From contig NZ_MTJN01000002.1 in NCBI RefSeq assembly GCF_002017865.1, forward strand, positions 1,240,001 to 1,304,000: a stretch of 64,000 bases of DNA, given 5' to 3'. Origin of the DNA: Rhodoferax fermentans. GTDB lineage: Bacteria > Pseudomonadota > Gammaproteobacteria > Burkholderiales > Burkholderiaceae_C. The notes below the pieces were generated by a model. It saw nothing but the letters and a program-made list of their open reading frames with translations, was not told the DNA's origin and did not search any database. The translations under genes and the position numbers were made by a program. This document shows, one piece after another, positions 1 through 10,640 of the stretch; the stretch's first letter is position 1; each line of letters opens with the position of its first letter.

Positions 1-549
1 GTCGTGCATGTCGGTGAACTCGTGGGCGGGCGCGGGCCAGCCCAGCGTTTTGTAGAGGGTTTGCAGCTCTTTGAGGGTGTCTGGCCCCAGGCAGGAAAAC
101 ATCAGGAAACCATCGACCTGCAGCGCGGCGTGCCACTGCGCCATCAGCCCCTGCGGGTCAGCCGCCATGTGCAAGCACATGTTGGACCACAGCATCTGCG
201 CGGGCTGCTCCACCTGCGTGACCACCTGGGTTTTGGGTTGCAACCAGGCTTGGGGCTTCCAACGCGCGGGCAGCAGCGCCTTGCCCGCCTGCTGCACACC
301 TGCGCTGGAGCCCTCCAGCACCGTGCAGGTGGCTTTGGGGTAGCGCTGACTGATCAAGCTATGCGCCTGCAGACCACCTTTGAGCGGCTGCCAGTGCACC
401 CAGCTGCTGGGCAACACCGTGATCCAGTCGAGGCGCTCTTGCATGCGCCGCGCCACCTCTTCATGCAACCAGGGCGACTCGGCCACAGGCAGGTCTTGCC
501 AGCGTTGTGCGGCGCGCGGGTCAATGGTGGGGGGCTGTTGGTTAGGCAT
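1..549 (-). CDS. BioC-like SAM-dependent methyltransferase, 3' part outside window
   Basis: Only the first 183 codons are in the window; the gene starts at ATG 549-547 and runs off position 1. The protein resembles the BioC family (malonyl-ACP O-methyltransferase of biotin synthesis): an early RRMQERLDWI segment, a LWSNMCLHMAADP stretch, then FSCLGPDTLKEL and FTDMHD, all in family order. The usual glycine-rich SAM-binding motif I is not recognisable where it should be (around residues 45-60), so this may be a degenerate or specialised paralogue rather than a true BioC. It is divergent from comF with about 36 bp between the two starts, so the promoters must overlap. Confidence 0.72.
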   Translation of the reverse strand, partial: MPNQQPPTIDPRAAQRWQDLPVAESPWLHEEVARRMQERLDWITVLPSSWVHWQPLKGGLQAHSLISQRYPKATCTVLEGSSAGVQQAGKALLPARWKPQAWLQPKTQVVTQVEQPAQMLWSNMCLHMAADPQGLMAQWHAALQVDGFLMFSCLGPDTLKELQTLYKTLGWPAPAHEFTDMHD

Positions 550-585
550 GTGAAAACGGCAAAGTCGGGGGAGTATATTGACTGG

Positions 586-1299
586 ATGCTTAGAAAGCTG
601 TTTTCGGGGGCACTGCCCCGGCGCCTCAAACTGCCGACACTGCCCAGCCAGTGCCGGGTCTGCCACGCCTGGCCGTCGCAGCCGGTGTGTGAGGCCTGCG
701 TGAGCCAGTTTGCCCAGCCGCACACCCGCTGTATCAGCTGCGCCCTGCCCTTGCCTGCGGGTATGCGCCACTGCGGCGCCTGCCTGAAACACCCGCCGCC
801 GCTGGACAGCTGCCTGACCGCCGTGGCTTATGCCTATCCGTGGTCCACCCTGGTGCAGGACTTCAAGTTCCACGCTCAACCCGGCCTGGTGCGCAGCTTT
901 GCCACCCTGCTACGCGCCGCGCCCTGGGTCGAACCCGCGCTGGACGAGGCGGATGTGCTGCTGCCGATGCCACTGTCCACCACCCGGCTTAAGGAACGTG
1001 GTTACAACCAGGCCCTGCTGCTGGCCCGCGCGCTGGAACCCACCAAAACCCGTGCCGACATCCTGCTGCGCATTCAGGACACCCCGGCGCAGCACACCCT
1101 CAAACGCAGCGAACGCCTGACCGTGCTGAACCACGCCTTTGCTGTGGAGCCGCTGCTGGCCCACACCCTGCGCGGCCAGCGTGTAGTGCTGGTGGACGAT
1201 GTGATGACCACCGGCGCCTCGCTGTTCACCGCCGCACGGGTGCTCAAGGCGGCTGGGGCCAGTGTGGTGACGGGGTTGGTGATTGCACGGACGGAGTGA
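586..1299 (+). CDS. comF: ComF family phosphoribosyltransferase-like protein
   Basis: A 237-residue protein of the ComF family, linked to DNA uptake and recombination during natural transformation. The N-terminal part carries two cysteine pairs of a zinc-finger type (CRVC and CEAC, then CISC and CGAC). The C-terminal part has the phosphoribosyltransferase signature VVLVDDVMTTGASL, which binds PRPP in type I PRTases. ATG 586 is chosen because the ComF homology begins there; the open frame extends upstream through DNA coding for the divergent methyltransferase on the other strand, which is not plausible. A hairpin with a T-run follows the stop codon. Confidence 0.88.
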   Translation: MLRKLFSGALPRRLKLPTLPSQCRVCHAWPSQPVCEACVSQFAQPHTRCISCALPLPAGMRHCGACLKHPPPLDSCLTAVAYAYPWSTLVQDFKFHAQPGLVRSFATLLRAAPWVEPALDEADVLLPMPLSTTRLKERGYNQALLLARALEPTKTRADILLRIQDTPAQHTLKRSERLTVLNHAFAVEPLLAHTLRGQRVVLVDDVMTTGASLFTAARVLKAAGASVVTGLVIARTE

Positions 1300-1326
1300 T
1301 GTGTAGGCACAAAACGGCTTTTGACG

Positions 1327-1349
1327 GCAGCTTTGTGAAGCTGCTTTTT
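1327..1349 (+). terminator. Rho-independent terminator after comF
   Basis: A perfect 7-bp stem (GCAGCTT / AAGCTGC) with a TGTG loop is followed by five T residues, 27 bp after the comF stop codon. Confidence 0.8.
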
Positions 1350-1433
1350 GCCAGAACAGGTATAGCCCTTGACGTTGAGCAAAAAATGTCGGAATCCATA
1401 TTTCATGCGGGTCTCAGGCGTATTTTGTGCCAA

Positions 1434-1495
1434 TGTTAGGGCGACAATCGCCCTGTTAGGGAGATAACTGGCTGTCTCTCCATTTTGAGTTAGGC
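1434..1495 (+). repeat. Hairpin and GTTAGG direct repeats upstream of the accessory gene
   Basis: TGTTAGGG occurs at 1434-1441 and 1454-1461, framing a perfect AGGGCGA-CAA-TCGCCCT hairpin (1438-1454). GTTAGGC at 1489-1495 fits the integron core-site consensus GTTRRRY. The set lies just upstream of the accessory gene at 1537. It could be a decayed recombination site or simple regulatory secondary structure. I cannot fold a convincing full attC here. Confidence 0.35.
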
Positions 1496-1536
1496 GGCAC
1501 AAGACGCCCCCTGCCTCTCCACCCGAAAGAACGCAC

Positions 1537-2433
1537 TTGAACTTGCTCGAAGCACTCTTCTCCGGCGCCAAGGCGTTCGTCAAGGAACTCGTCAGTGTCG
1601 CTCGAACTGTTGTCAGGGAGGTGCTGAAGGAAGTTGACCAGTCAGCGTTCGGCCGATCTGCAACACGTCTTGTGGACGGAATAGCAGATCGATACTTCAC
1701 CCAGGCTCGTGATCTATCCGAAGAAGAGAGCGAATTAGCAGAGAAGTCCAGACGCGATGGACTCAGAACCGAAGCAGACGCAGAGCGGCTTCGCGAGATC
1801 GCTGCCGAGCGAGAACGCGTGAGGGCAAAGATGGAACGGATAAATGCCGAACGGTCCGCCCAAGACCTCCGGGATCACGCAGACGAAACACTGGTTGCTC
1901 GGCTCGACGACGACGAACTCAGCTCGACCGTTGGCATCCTGGCAGCGAAGGTCTGCCCTGCCTGTGGTGGAACTATGCGAATTAGACAGGGGCCAGTAGC
2001 GAGTGACACGGGCATACGTCGGTTCTACTGGCAATGCACTGAACCCAACTTACCCATGTGCCCCTATGTCAAGCTTGATCCGAGCAAAGTAAACGCAGGC
2101 GTGGTTCGTCTGGCTGATCCAGACCTCGACACACCGAAAGAACAACGTCGCGCAGTGTGGAACAGAAACGACGTCATTGCGGAAACCCATGGCAGAGTCC
2201 GTCAGCACTTGGGGGATGACGATAAGCAAGTCGTCTGCCCTCGGCACTTGCTTCCGATGAAGCTACTGCCGAAGAGAAATCAAGGGGGCAGAGTCTTGGA
2301 TAGCTACGAGTACGTTTGTCTGGGCGTCACAACGGACGGTAAAGCTTGCGAGTACAAGATTGACCTGCAGACCATGCCGCAAGTAGCGGCCATGCTTCGT
2401 CGCACAGAGGGCGAAGGCATCATTCGTCACTAG
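1537..2433 (+). CDS. Hypothetical protein with two zinc-ribbon-like modules
   Basis: I do not recognise this 298-residue protein. Residues 60-125 are highly charged and probably helical or coiled-coil. Two topoisomerase-like zinc ribbons follow: Cys140/Cys143 with Cys167/Cys175, and Cys234 (with His237) with Cys261/Cys271. Such ribbons are common in DNA- or RNA-associated proteins, but no catalytic domain is visible. The start is TTG 1537, preceded by an AAGA purine run; the N-terminus is uncertain. The gene sits between comF and trmL, its base composition looks less GC-rich than both, and hairpins with integron-like core motifs lie on either side. This suggests horizontal acquisition. Confidence 0.62.
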   Translation: MNLLEALFSGAKAFVKELVSVARTVVREVLKEVDQSAFGRSATRLVDGIADRYFTQARDLSEEESELAEKSRRDGLRTEADAERLREIAAERERVRAKMERINAERSAQDLRDHADETLVARLDDDELSSTVGILAAKVCPACGGTMRIRQGPVASDTGIRRFYWQCTEPNLPMCPYVKLDPSKVNAGVVRLADPDLDTPKEQRRAVWNRNDVIAETHGRVRQHLGDDDKQVVCPRHLLPMKLLPKRNQGGRVLDSYEYVCLGVTTDGKACEYKIDLQTMPQVAAMLRRTEGEGIIRH

Positions 2434-2444
2434 CACGAGGTGCC

Positions 2445-2482
2445 ACATAGCCCCTCGCTCAAGCGGAGCGACAACGTTCATC
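2445..2482 (+). other. Short attC-like remnant after the accessory gene (weak)
   Basis: Downstream of the zinc-ribbon gene is a short element that begins ACATAGC (similar to the left core GCATAAC), contains an imperfect CTCGCT / AGCGGAG stem, and ends ACAACGTTCATC, where GTTCATC resembles a right core site. At 38 bp it is shorter than typical attC sites. If real, it is a deletion remnant. Confidence 0.25.
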
Positions 2483-2502
2483 GACAAGCTCAAAAGCACC
2501 CC

Positions 2503-2582
2503 GCAGCGGGTGGGCCATCAGGGTGCACCGATGTCGCAAAGCGCAGCGCGTCTGAGGTGCGCCCCAATGGCCCACCCGCTGC
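2503..2582. repeat. 27-bp near-perfect inverted repeat upstream of trmL
   Basis: Arms 2503-2529 and 2556-2582 are inverted copies (about 24 of 27 positions match, outer 16 perfect) around a 26-nt loop. There is no T-run, so it is not a canonical terminator. It lies 47 bp before the trmL start and could act as an mRNA structure, a protein-binding palindrome or a small mobile repeat. Confidence 0.7.
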
Positions 2583-2629
2583 CACCCACGACGCAAAACA
2601 GCTGAGGCCAAGCGGCGACAATCCAATCC

Positions 2630-3100
2630 ATGTTTCACATTGTCCTGGTCGAACCCGAAATCCCGCCGAATACCGGCAACGTCATCCGCCTGGCGGCCAA
2701 CACCGGCTGTACGCTGCACCTGGTGGAGCCGCTGGGGTTTTCGATGGACGACAAACACATGCGCCGCGCCGGGCTGGACTACCACGAGTACGCCACGCTC
2801 AAGCGCCATGCCGACTGGGCCGCGTTTCTGGCCACCCAAAACCCGCCGCCCGAGCGCCTATTTGCGCTGACCACCCGCGCCAGCCGTAATGTGTTTGAGG
2901 TGGCTTTCCAGCCGGGGGACTATCTGGTGTTTGGCTCGGAAACCAAAGGGCTGAGCGACACCGTGCGCTTGGCCTTTACGCCCACCACGTCGATCAAGTT
3001 GCCGATGGTGCCGGGCCAGCGCAGCCTGAATTTGTCGAACGCGGTGGCGGTGACGGTGTTTGAGGCTTGGCGGCAAAACGGTTTTGCCAAGCTGTCTTAA
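2630..3100 (+). CDS. trmL: tRNA (cytidine(34)-2'-O)-methyltransferase
   Basis: A 156-residue SPOUT-class methyltransferase that 2'-O-methylates the wobble base of tRNA-Leu isoacceptors using SAM. Family signatures are the N-terminal VEPEIPPNTGNVIR, then LVFGSETKGL and a C-terminal LPMVPGQRSLNLSNAVAV, which form the trefoil-knot cofactor site. Length is normal for TrmL. It starts at ATG 2630 with only a weak ribosome binding site. A dispersed palindromic repeat follows the stop codon directly and separates it from the convergent mutT. Confidence 0.92.
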   Translation: MFHIVLVEPEIPPNTGNVIRLAANTGCTLHLVEPLGFSMDDKHMRRAGLDYHEYATLKRHADWAAFLATQNPPPERLFALTTRASRNVFEVAFQPGDYLVFGSETKGLSDTVRLAFTPTTSIKLPMVPGQRSLNLSNAVAVTVFEAWRQNGFAKLS

Positions 3101-3102
3101 GC

Positions 3103-3152
3103 CAAATCGACCTCTAGCCCTTATAGATCAAGGGCTGGTCGCTCTTTAATAC
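3103..3152 (+). repeat. Dispersed palindromic repeat, copy 1
   Basis: A copy of the AGCCCTT-AAGGGCT family: CTCTAGCCCTTATAG, then ATCAAGGGCT. It fills the gap between the convergent trmL and mutT genes and covers the last codons and the stop of mutT. The internal hairpin could serve as a transcription barrier for both genes. Confidence 0.75.
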
Positions 3153-3619
3153 AGAGCACCCGTCCAGCCGATGTCGGCGGCCAGCCACTGCAATACGGGA
3201 ATCGTGCCGGGCAAAACCGGGCTCACTTTCACCGGAATCTGTTGCCAGGCAAAACTCTGCGCTTCGCGCATCTGCAACTCTCCCGACCAGTCCAGCACCT
3301 TGCAAAAATGCAGGCGCACCAGGGCGTGCGGGTAGTCCACCAGCTCCTCGCGCCAGCGCTGGATCTGGCCGGTGGTGATGCCAAGTTCTTCGTGTAACTC
3401 ACGCGCCAGGGCTTGTTCCACGGTTTCACCGGCTTCGAGCTTGCCACCGGGAAATTCCCAGTAACCGGCGTAGACCTTGCCCTCTGGGCGCGAGGTCAGC
3501 AAAAAGTGACCATTGGGCTGGATCAGCACACCCACGGCCACATCCACCACCTTGCGGTCCGGGCCACCTTCTCGCGCCTCGTGTCCGTCGGCCACCAATG
3601 GTTTGTGTGGCTGGCTCAT
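3146..3619 (-). CDS. mutT: Nudix hydrolase, MutT-like (8-oxo-dGTP diphosphatase)
   Basis: A 157-residue Nudix protein. The Nudix box is intact at residues 59-81 (Gly59, Glu65, Arg73-Glu74, Glu77-Glu78, Gly80), and the surrounding YWEFPGGK and WREELVDYPH segments match MutT, which hydrolyses 8-oxo-dGTP to prevent mutagenic incorporation. It overlaps the upstream ATPase gene by 4 bp (ATGA), so the two are translationally coupled. Its final residues and stop lie in repeat copy 1. Confidence 0.85.
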   Translation of the reverse strand: MSQPHKPLVADGHEAREGGPDRKVVDVAVGVLIQPNGHFLLTSRPEGKVYAGYWEFPGGKLEAGETVEQALARELHEELGITTGQIQRWREELVDYPHALVRLHFCKVLDWSGELQMREAQSFAWQQIPVKVSPVLPGTIPVLQWLAADIGWTGALY

Positions 3620-4509
3620 GGCTGGGCGGCGCCGGGCGCAGCCGACTGGCGGCCCGCCAGATCACGCGCAAACTGGTAAGCGACACGGCCACTGCGGGCG
3701 CCGCGCTCCAGCGCCCAGACCAGGGCTTCTGGCCGGGCGGCCTCGATCACGTTGTTGGCCACACCAAAGGCCGTGAGCCACTGCGCCACGATGGCCAGGT
3801 ACTCGTCCTGATTGAAGGAGTAGAAGCTGACCCACAGGCCAAAACGCTCAGAGAGCGAGATTTTTTCTTCAACCACCTCACCCGGGTGCACCTCGCCGTC
3901 GGGCGCGTGGGTGTAGGTCAGGTTGTCCTTCATGTGTTCGGGCAGCAGGTGGCGGCGGTTGCTGGTGGCGTAGATCAGCACATTGGGCGTGGTGGCGGCC
4001 ACCGAGCCGTCCAGGATCGACTTGAGCGCCTTGTAGCCGGGTTCACCGTCTTCAAAACTCAGGTCGTCGCAAAACACGATGAATTTTTCGGGCCGGTCTG
4101 ACACCAGTTCAACGATGTCGGGCAGGTCCACCAGGTCGGCCTTGTCAACCTCGATCAGGCGCAGGCCCAGGTGGGCGTATTCGTTGAGGCAGGCGCGGAT
4201 CAGGCTGGACTTGCCGGTGCCACGGGCGCCGGTGAGCAACACGTTGTTGGCCAGGTCACCGCGCACAAACTGCCAGGTGTTGCGCTGGATTTTTTCTTTT
4301 TGTGGCTCGATGGCTTTGAGGTCGGCCAGCTTCATGGCGCCGATGTGGCGCACCGGCTCCAGGCTGCTGCGCCCGGCGCTGCGCTTGCGGTAGCGGTAGG
4401 CGCTGGAGGCGGCCCAGTCCGGCTGCGCCAGGGGCTGGGGCAGAACCGACTCGATGCGGGCCATCAGCTGCTCGGCGCGGGCCAGCAGGTGCTCAAAGTT
4501 CACATTCAT
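3616..4509 (-). CDS. DUF815-type AAA ATP-binding protein
   Basis: A 297-residue ATPase of the DUF815 family, often annotated only as 'ATP-binding protein'. Walker A is GARGTGKS at residues 94-101 and Walker B is FIVFCDDL near 144-151. A conserved [12 protein letters not shown] segment follows, as in other members. The cellular role is not established. It is wedged between argJ and mutT with 4-bp overlaps on both sides, so it belongs to an argJ-ATPase-mutT transcription unit. Confidence 0.83.
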   Translation of the reverse strand: MNVNFEHLLARAEQLMARIESVLPQPLAQPDWAASSAYRYRKRSAGRSSLEPVRHIGAMKLADLKAIEPQKEKIQRNTWQFVRGDLANNVLLTGARGTGKSSLIRACLNEYAHLGLRLIEVDKADLVDLPDIVELVSDRPEKFIVFCDDLSFEDGEPGYKALKSILDGSVAATTPNVLIYATSNRRHLLPEHMKDNLTYTHAPDGEVHPGEVVEEKISLSERFGLWVSFYSFNQDEYLAIVAQWLTAFGVANNVIEAARPEALVWALERGARSGRVAYQFARDLAGRQSAAPGAAQP

Positions 4510-5735
4510 GAGCGGTAATCGGCGTTGATGGTGACGTACTCGTGGCTCAGGTCGCAGGTCCAGACGGTGTCAGCCGCGCTGCCACGGCCCAGCAGCACCC
4601 GCACGGTGATCTCGCTTTGTTTCATCACACGCTGGCCATCTTCTTCGCGGTAGGCCGGGTTGCGACCGCCTTTGACAGCCACGTGCACATCGTCCAGGTA
4701 CAGGTCGATGCCGGTCTGGTCCAGGTCGGTGATGCCTGCGTAACCAACTGCGGCCAGGATACGGCCCAGGTTGGGGTCGCTGGCAAAAAACGCGGTTTTG
4801 ACCAGTGGCGAGTGCGCAATGGCGTAGGCCACCTGGCGGCACTCGGCCTGAGTCGAGCCACCTTCGACCTTGATCGATATAAATTTAGTAGCACCCTCCC
4901 CATCACGCACAATGGCTTGGGCCAGTTTTTGTGCCACACCGAGCATCGCGGTCTTGAGCGCTTGCCCGGCCGGGCTGGCCAGCGACGTGATGGGCGCATG
5001 GGCCGCTTTGTTGGTGGCGATCACCACAAAGGAGTCGTTGGTGGAGGTGTCGCCGTCAACGGTGACGCGGTTGAACGAGCCTTCGGCCAGCTCCAGCGCC
5101 AGCTGTTTCATCACGGCGGGGGCGACATTCGCATCGGTGGCCATAAAACCCAGCATGGTGGCCATGTTCGGTCGGATCATGCCCGCACCCTTGCTGATGC
5201 CGGTGATGCTGACCGTCACACCGTCAATGCTCACCTGCGCGCCAAAGGCTTTGGGGGCGGTGTCGGTGGTCATGATGGCGTGCGCGGCATTGAGCCAGTT
5301 GTCTGCCTTAGCGTCTGCAATGGCGGCGTCCAGACCGGCTTCGATGCGATCCACCGGCAGGGTTTCCATGATCACACCGGTGGAAAACGGCAACACCTGA
5401 TTTGCGCTGATGCCCAGCCGTGTCGCCAGCGCAGCGCAACTCTGCTGCGCGCGCGCCAGGCCGTCGGCGCCGGTGCCCGCATTGGCGTTGCCGGTGTTGA
5501 TGACCATGGCGCGGATGCCCTGGCTACCGGCCAGGTGTTCACGGCAGATCTGGACCGGGGCGGCGCAGAAGCGGTTTTGGGTGAACACGCCCGAGACCGA
5601 GGCACCCGCGTCGATTTGCACCACCGTCAAGTCCTTGCGGTTGGCTTTGCGGATACCGGCCTCGGTGATGCCAATGGTCACACCGGCGATGGGGAAAAGT
5701 TCAGCGGGATTCGGGGCGGGCAGGTTGACGGGCAT
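4506..5735 (-). CDS. argJ: Bifunctional glutamate N-acetyltransferase / ornithine acetyltransferase
   Basis: ArgJ transfers acetyl from N-acetylornithine to glutamate (the cyclic arginine pathway) and, in bifunctional forms, also uses acetyl-CoA. The precursor cleaves itself before the nucleophilic threonine in the motif [14 protein letters not shown]; here the residue is Thr193, giving alpha and beta chains. At 409 residues it is full length and ends with the typical [12 protein letters not shown]. It overlaps the following ATPase gene by 4 bp. A hairpin terminator separates it from secA upstream. Confidence 0.95.
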   Translation of the reverse strand: MPVNLPAPNPAELFPIAGVTIGITEAGIRKANRKDLTVVQIDAGASVSGVFTQNRFCAAPVQICREHLAGSQGIRAMVINTGNANAGTGADGLARAQQSCAALATRLGISANQVLPFSTGVIMETLPVDRIEAGLDAAIADAKADNWLNAAHAIMTTDTAPKAFGAQVSIDGVTVSITGISKGAGMIRPNMATMLGFMATDANVAPAVMKQLALELAEGSFNRVTVDGDTSTNDSFVVIATNKAAHAPITSLASPAGQALKTAMLGVAQKLAQAIVRDGEGATKFISIKVEGGSTQAECRQVAYAIAHSPLVKTAFFASDPNLGRILAAVGYAGITDLDQTGIDLYLDDVHVAVKGGRNPAYREEDGQRVMKQSEITVRVLLGRGSAADTVWTCDLSHEYVTINADYRS

Positions 5736-5786
5736 GGTGGTCTTTCAAAACGTCAAAAACACTTTCGGGGAGGCCAGATAAACGAA

Positions 5787-5808
5787 ATCGGGCGCTAGGC
5801 CCGATTTT
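5787..5808. terminator. Hairpin terminator between secA and argJ
   Basis: A perfect 7-bp stem, ATCGGGC / GCCCGAT, with a GCTAG loop lies 18 bp beyond the secA stop codon. It is flanked by T-rich DNA on the plus side and by ATTTCGTTT when read on the minus strand, so it would end secA transcription. Confidence 0.75.
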
Positions 5809-5825
5809 CATGCAGTCAGTGTGGC

Positions 5826-8570
<2,745 letters not shown>

Positions 8571-8739
8571 GAATGCGGTGCGCAGCTTGTCCACCAATCA
8601 CGGCAAACAGACACGCAGTCCTTTATTACGATCTAACTGAAATGGGGCTAAGCAACGCTGTCACAAGCTGTGATGAACGGCAAATTTTGACAACTATGTG
8701 GGCAATTTTAGCCGCCTGACAAGGGCGCACCCTAAACCC

Positions 8740-9726
8740 TCACTTGGGGGAGGCGCTTGCCGCCAAAGCCGCCGCTCGGGTGGCGACATTGGCCACGGCT
8801 GCCACCGTGGTCCCGGGTGCCTGCGGGTGGACTGCCAGAAACTTTTGCGGGTCTTGCACCACGCCGTGAACCCACACCTCGAAGTGCAAGTGGGCGCCCG
8901 TGGAGCGGCCGCTGGTGCCCACCTCGGCAATTTTCTGCCCGCGTTTGATCAGGTCCCCTTTTTTGACCCATGTCCTGGAAGCATGGGCATAACGTGTGAT
9001 CAGACCTCCGCCATGGTCAATTTCCACCATGTTGCCGTACTCCGCGTGGTACTCCTGCGTCACCACCACACCGCCTGCGGCAGCCAGGATCGGTGTACCC
9101 ACCGGCGCCGCGTAGTCCTGACCGGTGTGCAGGGCCGAGCGCCCGCTGAAAGGGTCAAGCCGCCAGCCAAAACCGGAACCCATGTCACTCACCGTCACCG
9201 GCTTCTGGGTGGGGGTCATCATGCGTTTCATCTTGAGGTCAAACAGCTTGGACTCCAGCGTGGTCAACACGCTGCTGCGCTGGGTGGCCAGCTCCTCAAA
9301 CCCAACCATGGCGGCCTGCACTTCCTCCATGCTCAGCGGACGCGAGGCCACCAAGGGCCCGCCAGAGCCAGTGAGCGCTTTGGCGGCAGGCACCGGCAAA
9401 CCGGCCAGGCCCGAGACACGTTCACCCAGCGACTCCAGTTGCTGCAGTTTGGCCTGCATTTCACCGAGTTGGCGCGCCATCAGATCCAGGTTCTCCCGCA
9501 GGAAGCGGTCTCGCTGGGCAAAGTCATCTTTGGTCACGAGCTTGACCAGGGAGCTCACCACCGGCCAGCCCTCACGCGCGCCCTTGATGATCACCCAGTG
9601 GTAAACCCCCAGGGTGGTTAACATCAAGCCGATCACGATGACTGCCACCACCGCGACCAGCCGCCCTCCCGTCAAGTTGACAACCTGTGACTTGGCCAGT
9701 CGGGCATCTGTGATGATCAATTGCAT
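8740..9726 (-). CDS. M23 family metallopeptidase, membrane-anchored
   Basis: A 328-residue peptidoglycan endopeptidase-like protein. One membrane segment (about residues 22-44) anchors it with the bulk in the periplasm. A probable coiled-coil follows (about 75-105), and the C-terminal LytM/M23 domain keeps the zinc ligands: HTGQD (HxxxD) and HLHFEV (HxH). It could cleave cell-wall crosslinks or, like EnvC, activate amidases; the sequence cannot decide. It is divergent from the DciA-like gene with a 20-bp gap and lies upstream of secA. Confidence 0.85.
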   Translation of the reverse strand: MQLIITDARLAKSQVVNLTGGRLVAVVAVIVIGLMLTTLGVYHWVIIKGAREGWPVVSSLVKLVTKDDFAQRDRFLRENLDLMARQLGEMQAKLQQLESLGERVSGLAGLPVPAAKALTGSGGPLVASRPLSMEEVQAAMVGFEELATQRSSVLTTLESKLFDLKMKRMMTPTQKPVTVSDMGSGFGWRLDPFSGRSALHTGQDYAAPVGTPILAAAGGVVVTQEYHAEYGNMVEIDHGGGLITRYAHASRTWVKKGDLIKRGQKIAEVGTSGRSTGAHLHFEVWVHGVVQDPQKFLAVHPQAPGTTVAAVANVATRAAALAASASPK

Positions 9727-9746
9727 CTGTTACTCCATCCAAGCGC

Positions 9747-10055
9747 ATGAACGTTCGCAGCCAACATCAATTTACCCTGCTTCAGGCCAGCGAAAACAAC
9801 CCGGGTTTGGCCAAATTGATGGCCCAACAGAAGGCATCGCTGTCTCGCCTGCGGGCCATCGAGATGCTGATCCCGGCACCTCTGCGCCCGTTTGTCAAAA
9901 GTGGGCCGTTCGAGGACGGTGCCTGGTGCCTGATGTTGTCCAACAACACAACCGCTGCCAAATTGCGCCAACTGTTGCCCACGTTCGAAGAAAAGCTGCG
10001 AGCCACCGGTTTGGAAGTGACGTCAATCCGGCTCAAGGTGAGCCGCCAACCCTAA
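9747..10055 (+). CDS. DciA/DUF721-like protein
   Basis: A small 102-residue protein similar in size and pattern to the DUF721/DciA family: helical N-terminus, a central DGAWCLMLSNNTTAAKLRQL segment and a C-terminal VTSIRLKV strand. DciA proteins are the ancestral loaders of the DnaB helicase at the replication origin in bacteria lacking phage-derived DnaC. The match is by pattern only, so the functional assignment is moderate. It is divergent from the M23 gene and convergent with the small zinc-ribbon gene. Confidence 0.65.
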   Translation: MNVRSQHQFTLLQASENNPGLAKLMAQQKASLSRLRAIEMLIPAPLRPFVKSGPFEDGAWCLMLSNNTTAAKLRQLLPTFEEKLRATGLEVTSIRLKVSRQP

Positions 10056-10101
10056 ACCCGTTCCCGGCAGCCAAAGGTGGCGATTTTGGCACGCTGGCAG
10101 A

Positions 10102-10413
10102 TCAGCGCAACTGATCCAAGACATCCAAAGACGAGGATGGCGCGAGCAGCTGGCCCAGCCACCAGAACAACACCACAAAAAATCCAGTCATCAGCACCAG
10201 CGCCACAAAGCGGATCAGCCACTTTTTGCCACCGTGGATCAGCTGACGTCGCGGCGTGAAGCGCATCCCATTGGCCTGGCACGGCCTGCAGATGTACTCA
10301 CCATAACGGTTCTTGTGGCAGTCTCTGCGTCTGACGGTGGTGCCGCAGACCGAACATTTTTTCAACACGTCACCCAGTTCCAACGAGTAATCTTGTGGGC
10401 CTGCGCCATACAT
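10102..10413 (-). CDS. Small zinc-ribbon membrane protein, unknown function
   Basis: A 103-residue protein with four likely zinc ligands (Cys20, Cys23, Cys42, Cys45, plus a nearby Cys32) followed by a single transmembrane segment (about residues 67-90). It resembles small zinc-ribbon proteins annotated as hypothetical in related genomes. The start is uncertain: ATG 10413 is chosen because the Cys motif lies close to it, but the frame is open further up to 10476, where it would enter the tRNA terminator. Confidence 0.55.
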   Translation of the reverse strand: MYGAGPQDYSLELGDVLKKCSVCGTTVRRRDCHKNRYGEYICRPCQANGMRFTPRRQLIHGGKKWLIRFVALVLMTGFFVVLFWWLGQLLAPSSSLDVLDQLR

Positions 10414-10474
10414 TCGGGCACCTGCTGTGAGGCCGCCGGCCCGGTTTGAGCGGCAGACAGCTGATGCACGCATC

Positions 10475-10511
10475 AAAAAAAACCCCCAGGTATCACTACT
10501 TGGAGGTTTTT
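10475..10511 (-). terminator. Rho-independent terminator after tRNA-Thr
   Basis: Read on the minus strand, AAAACCTCCAAGTA pairs with TACCTGGGGGTTTT (12 of 14 positions) across a short loop, and the stem runs into eight T residues. It lies 12 bp beyond the mature 3' end of the tRNA. Confidence 0.85.
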
Positions 10512-10523
10512 AGAGGTGTTTGG

Positions 10524-10599
10524 TGGTGCCGATTATCGGATTCGAACTGATGACCTACCGCTTACAAGGCGGTTGCTCTACCAACTGAGCTAAATCGGC
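10524..10599 (-). tRNA. tRNA-Thr (anticodon UGU)
   Basis: A 76-nt tRNA with acceptor stem GCCGATT/AATCGGC, discriminator A, encoded CCA, a D-loop with AGTTGGTAGA, and an anticodon arm ACCGC-CTTGTAA-GCGGT, giving UGU. The T-arm is ATCAG-TTCGAAT-CCGAT, with one A-C mismatch where CTGAT would pair fully. A second CCA follows the first. An own terminator lies downstream. Confidence 0.95.
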
Positions 10600-10640
10600 A
10601 CGGGGCATAGTTTACACGAGCAAGCGACCCGCTCCGCTGG

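Noticed and set aside
4..585. Upstream extension of the comF reading frame
   Set aside because: It is antisense to a recognisable BioC-like methyltransferase, and ComF homology begins at 586.
1355..1380. TATAGCCCTTGACG after comF as a repeat copy
   Set aside because: Only one arm is present; the pairing arm cannot be found.
4870..4900. ATAAATTTAGTAGC in argJ as a further copy of the dispersed repeat
   Set aside because: Only the tail looks similar; no AGCCCTT/AAGGGCT arms, and the encoded residues are normal ArgJ sequence.
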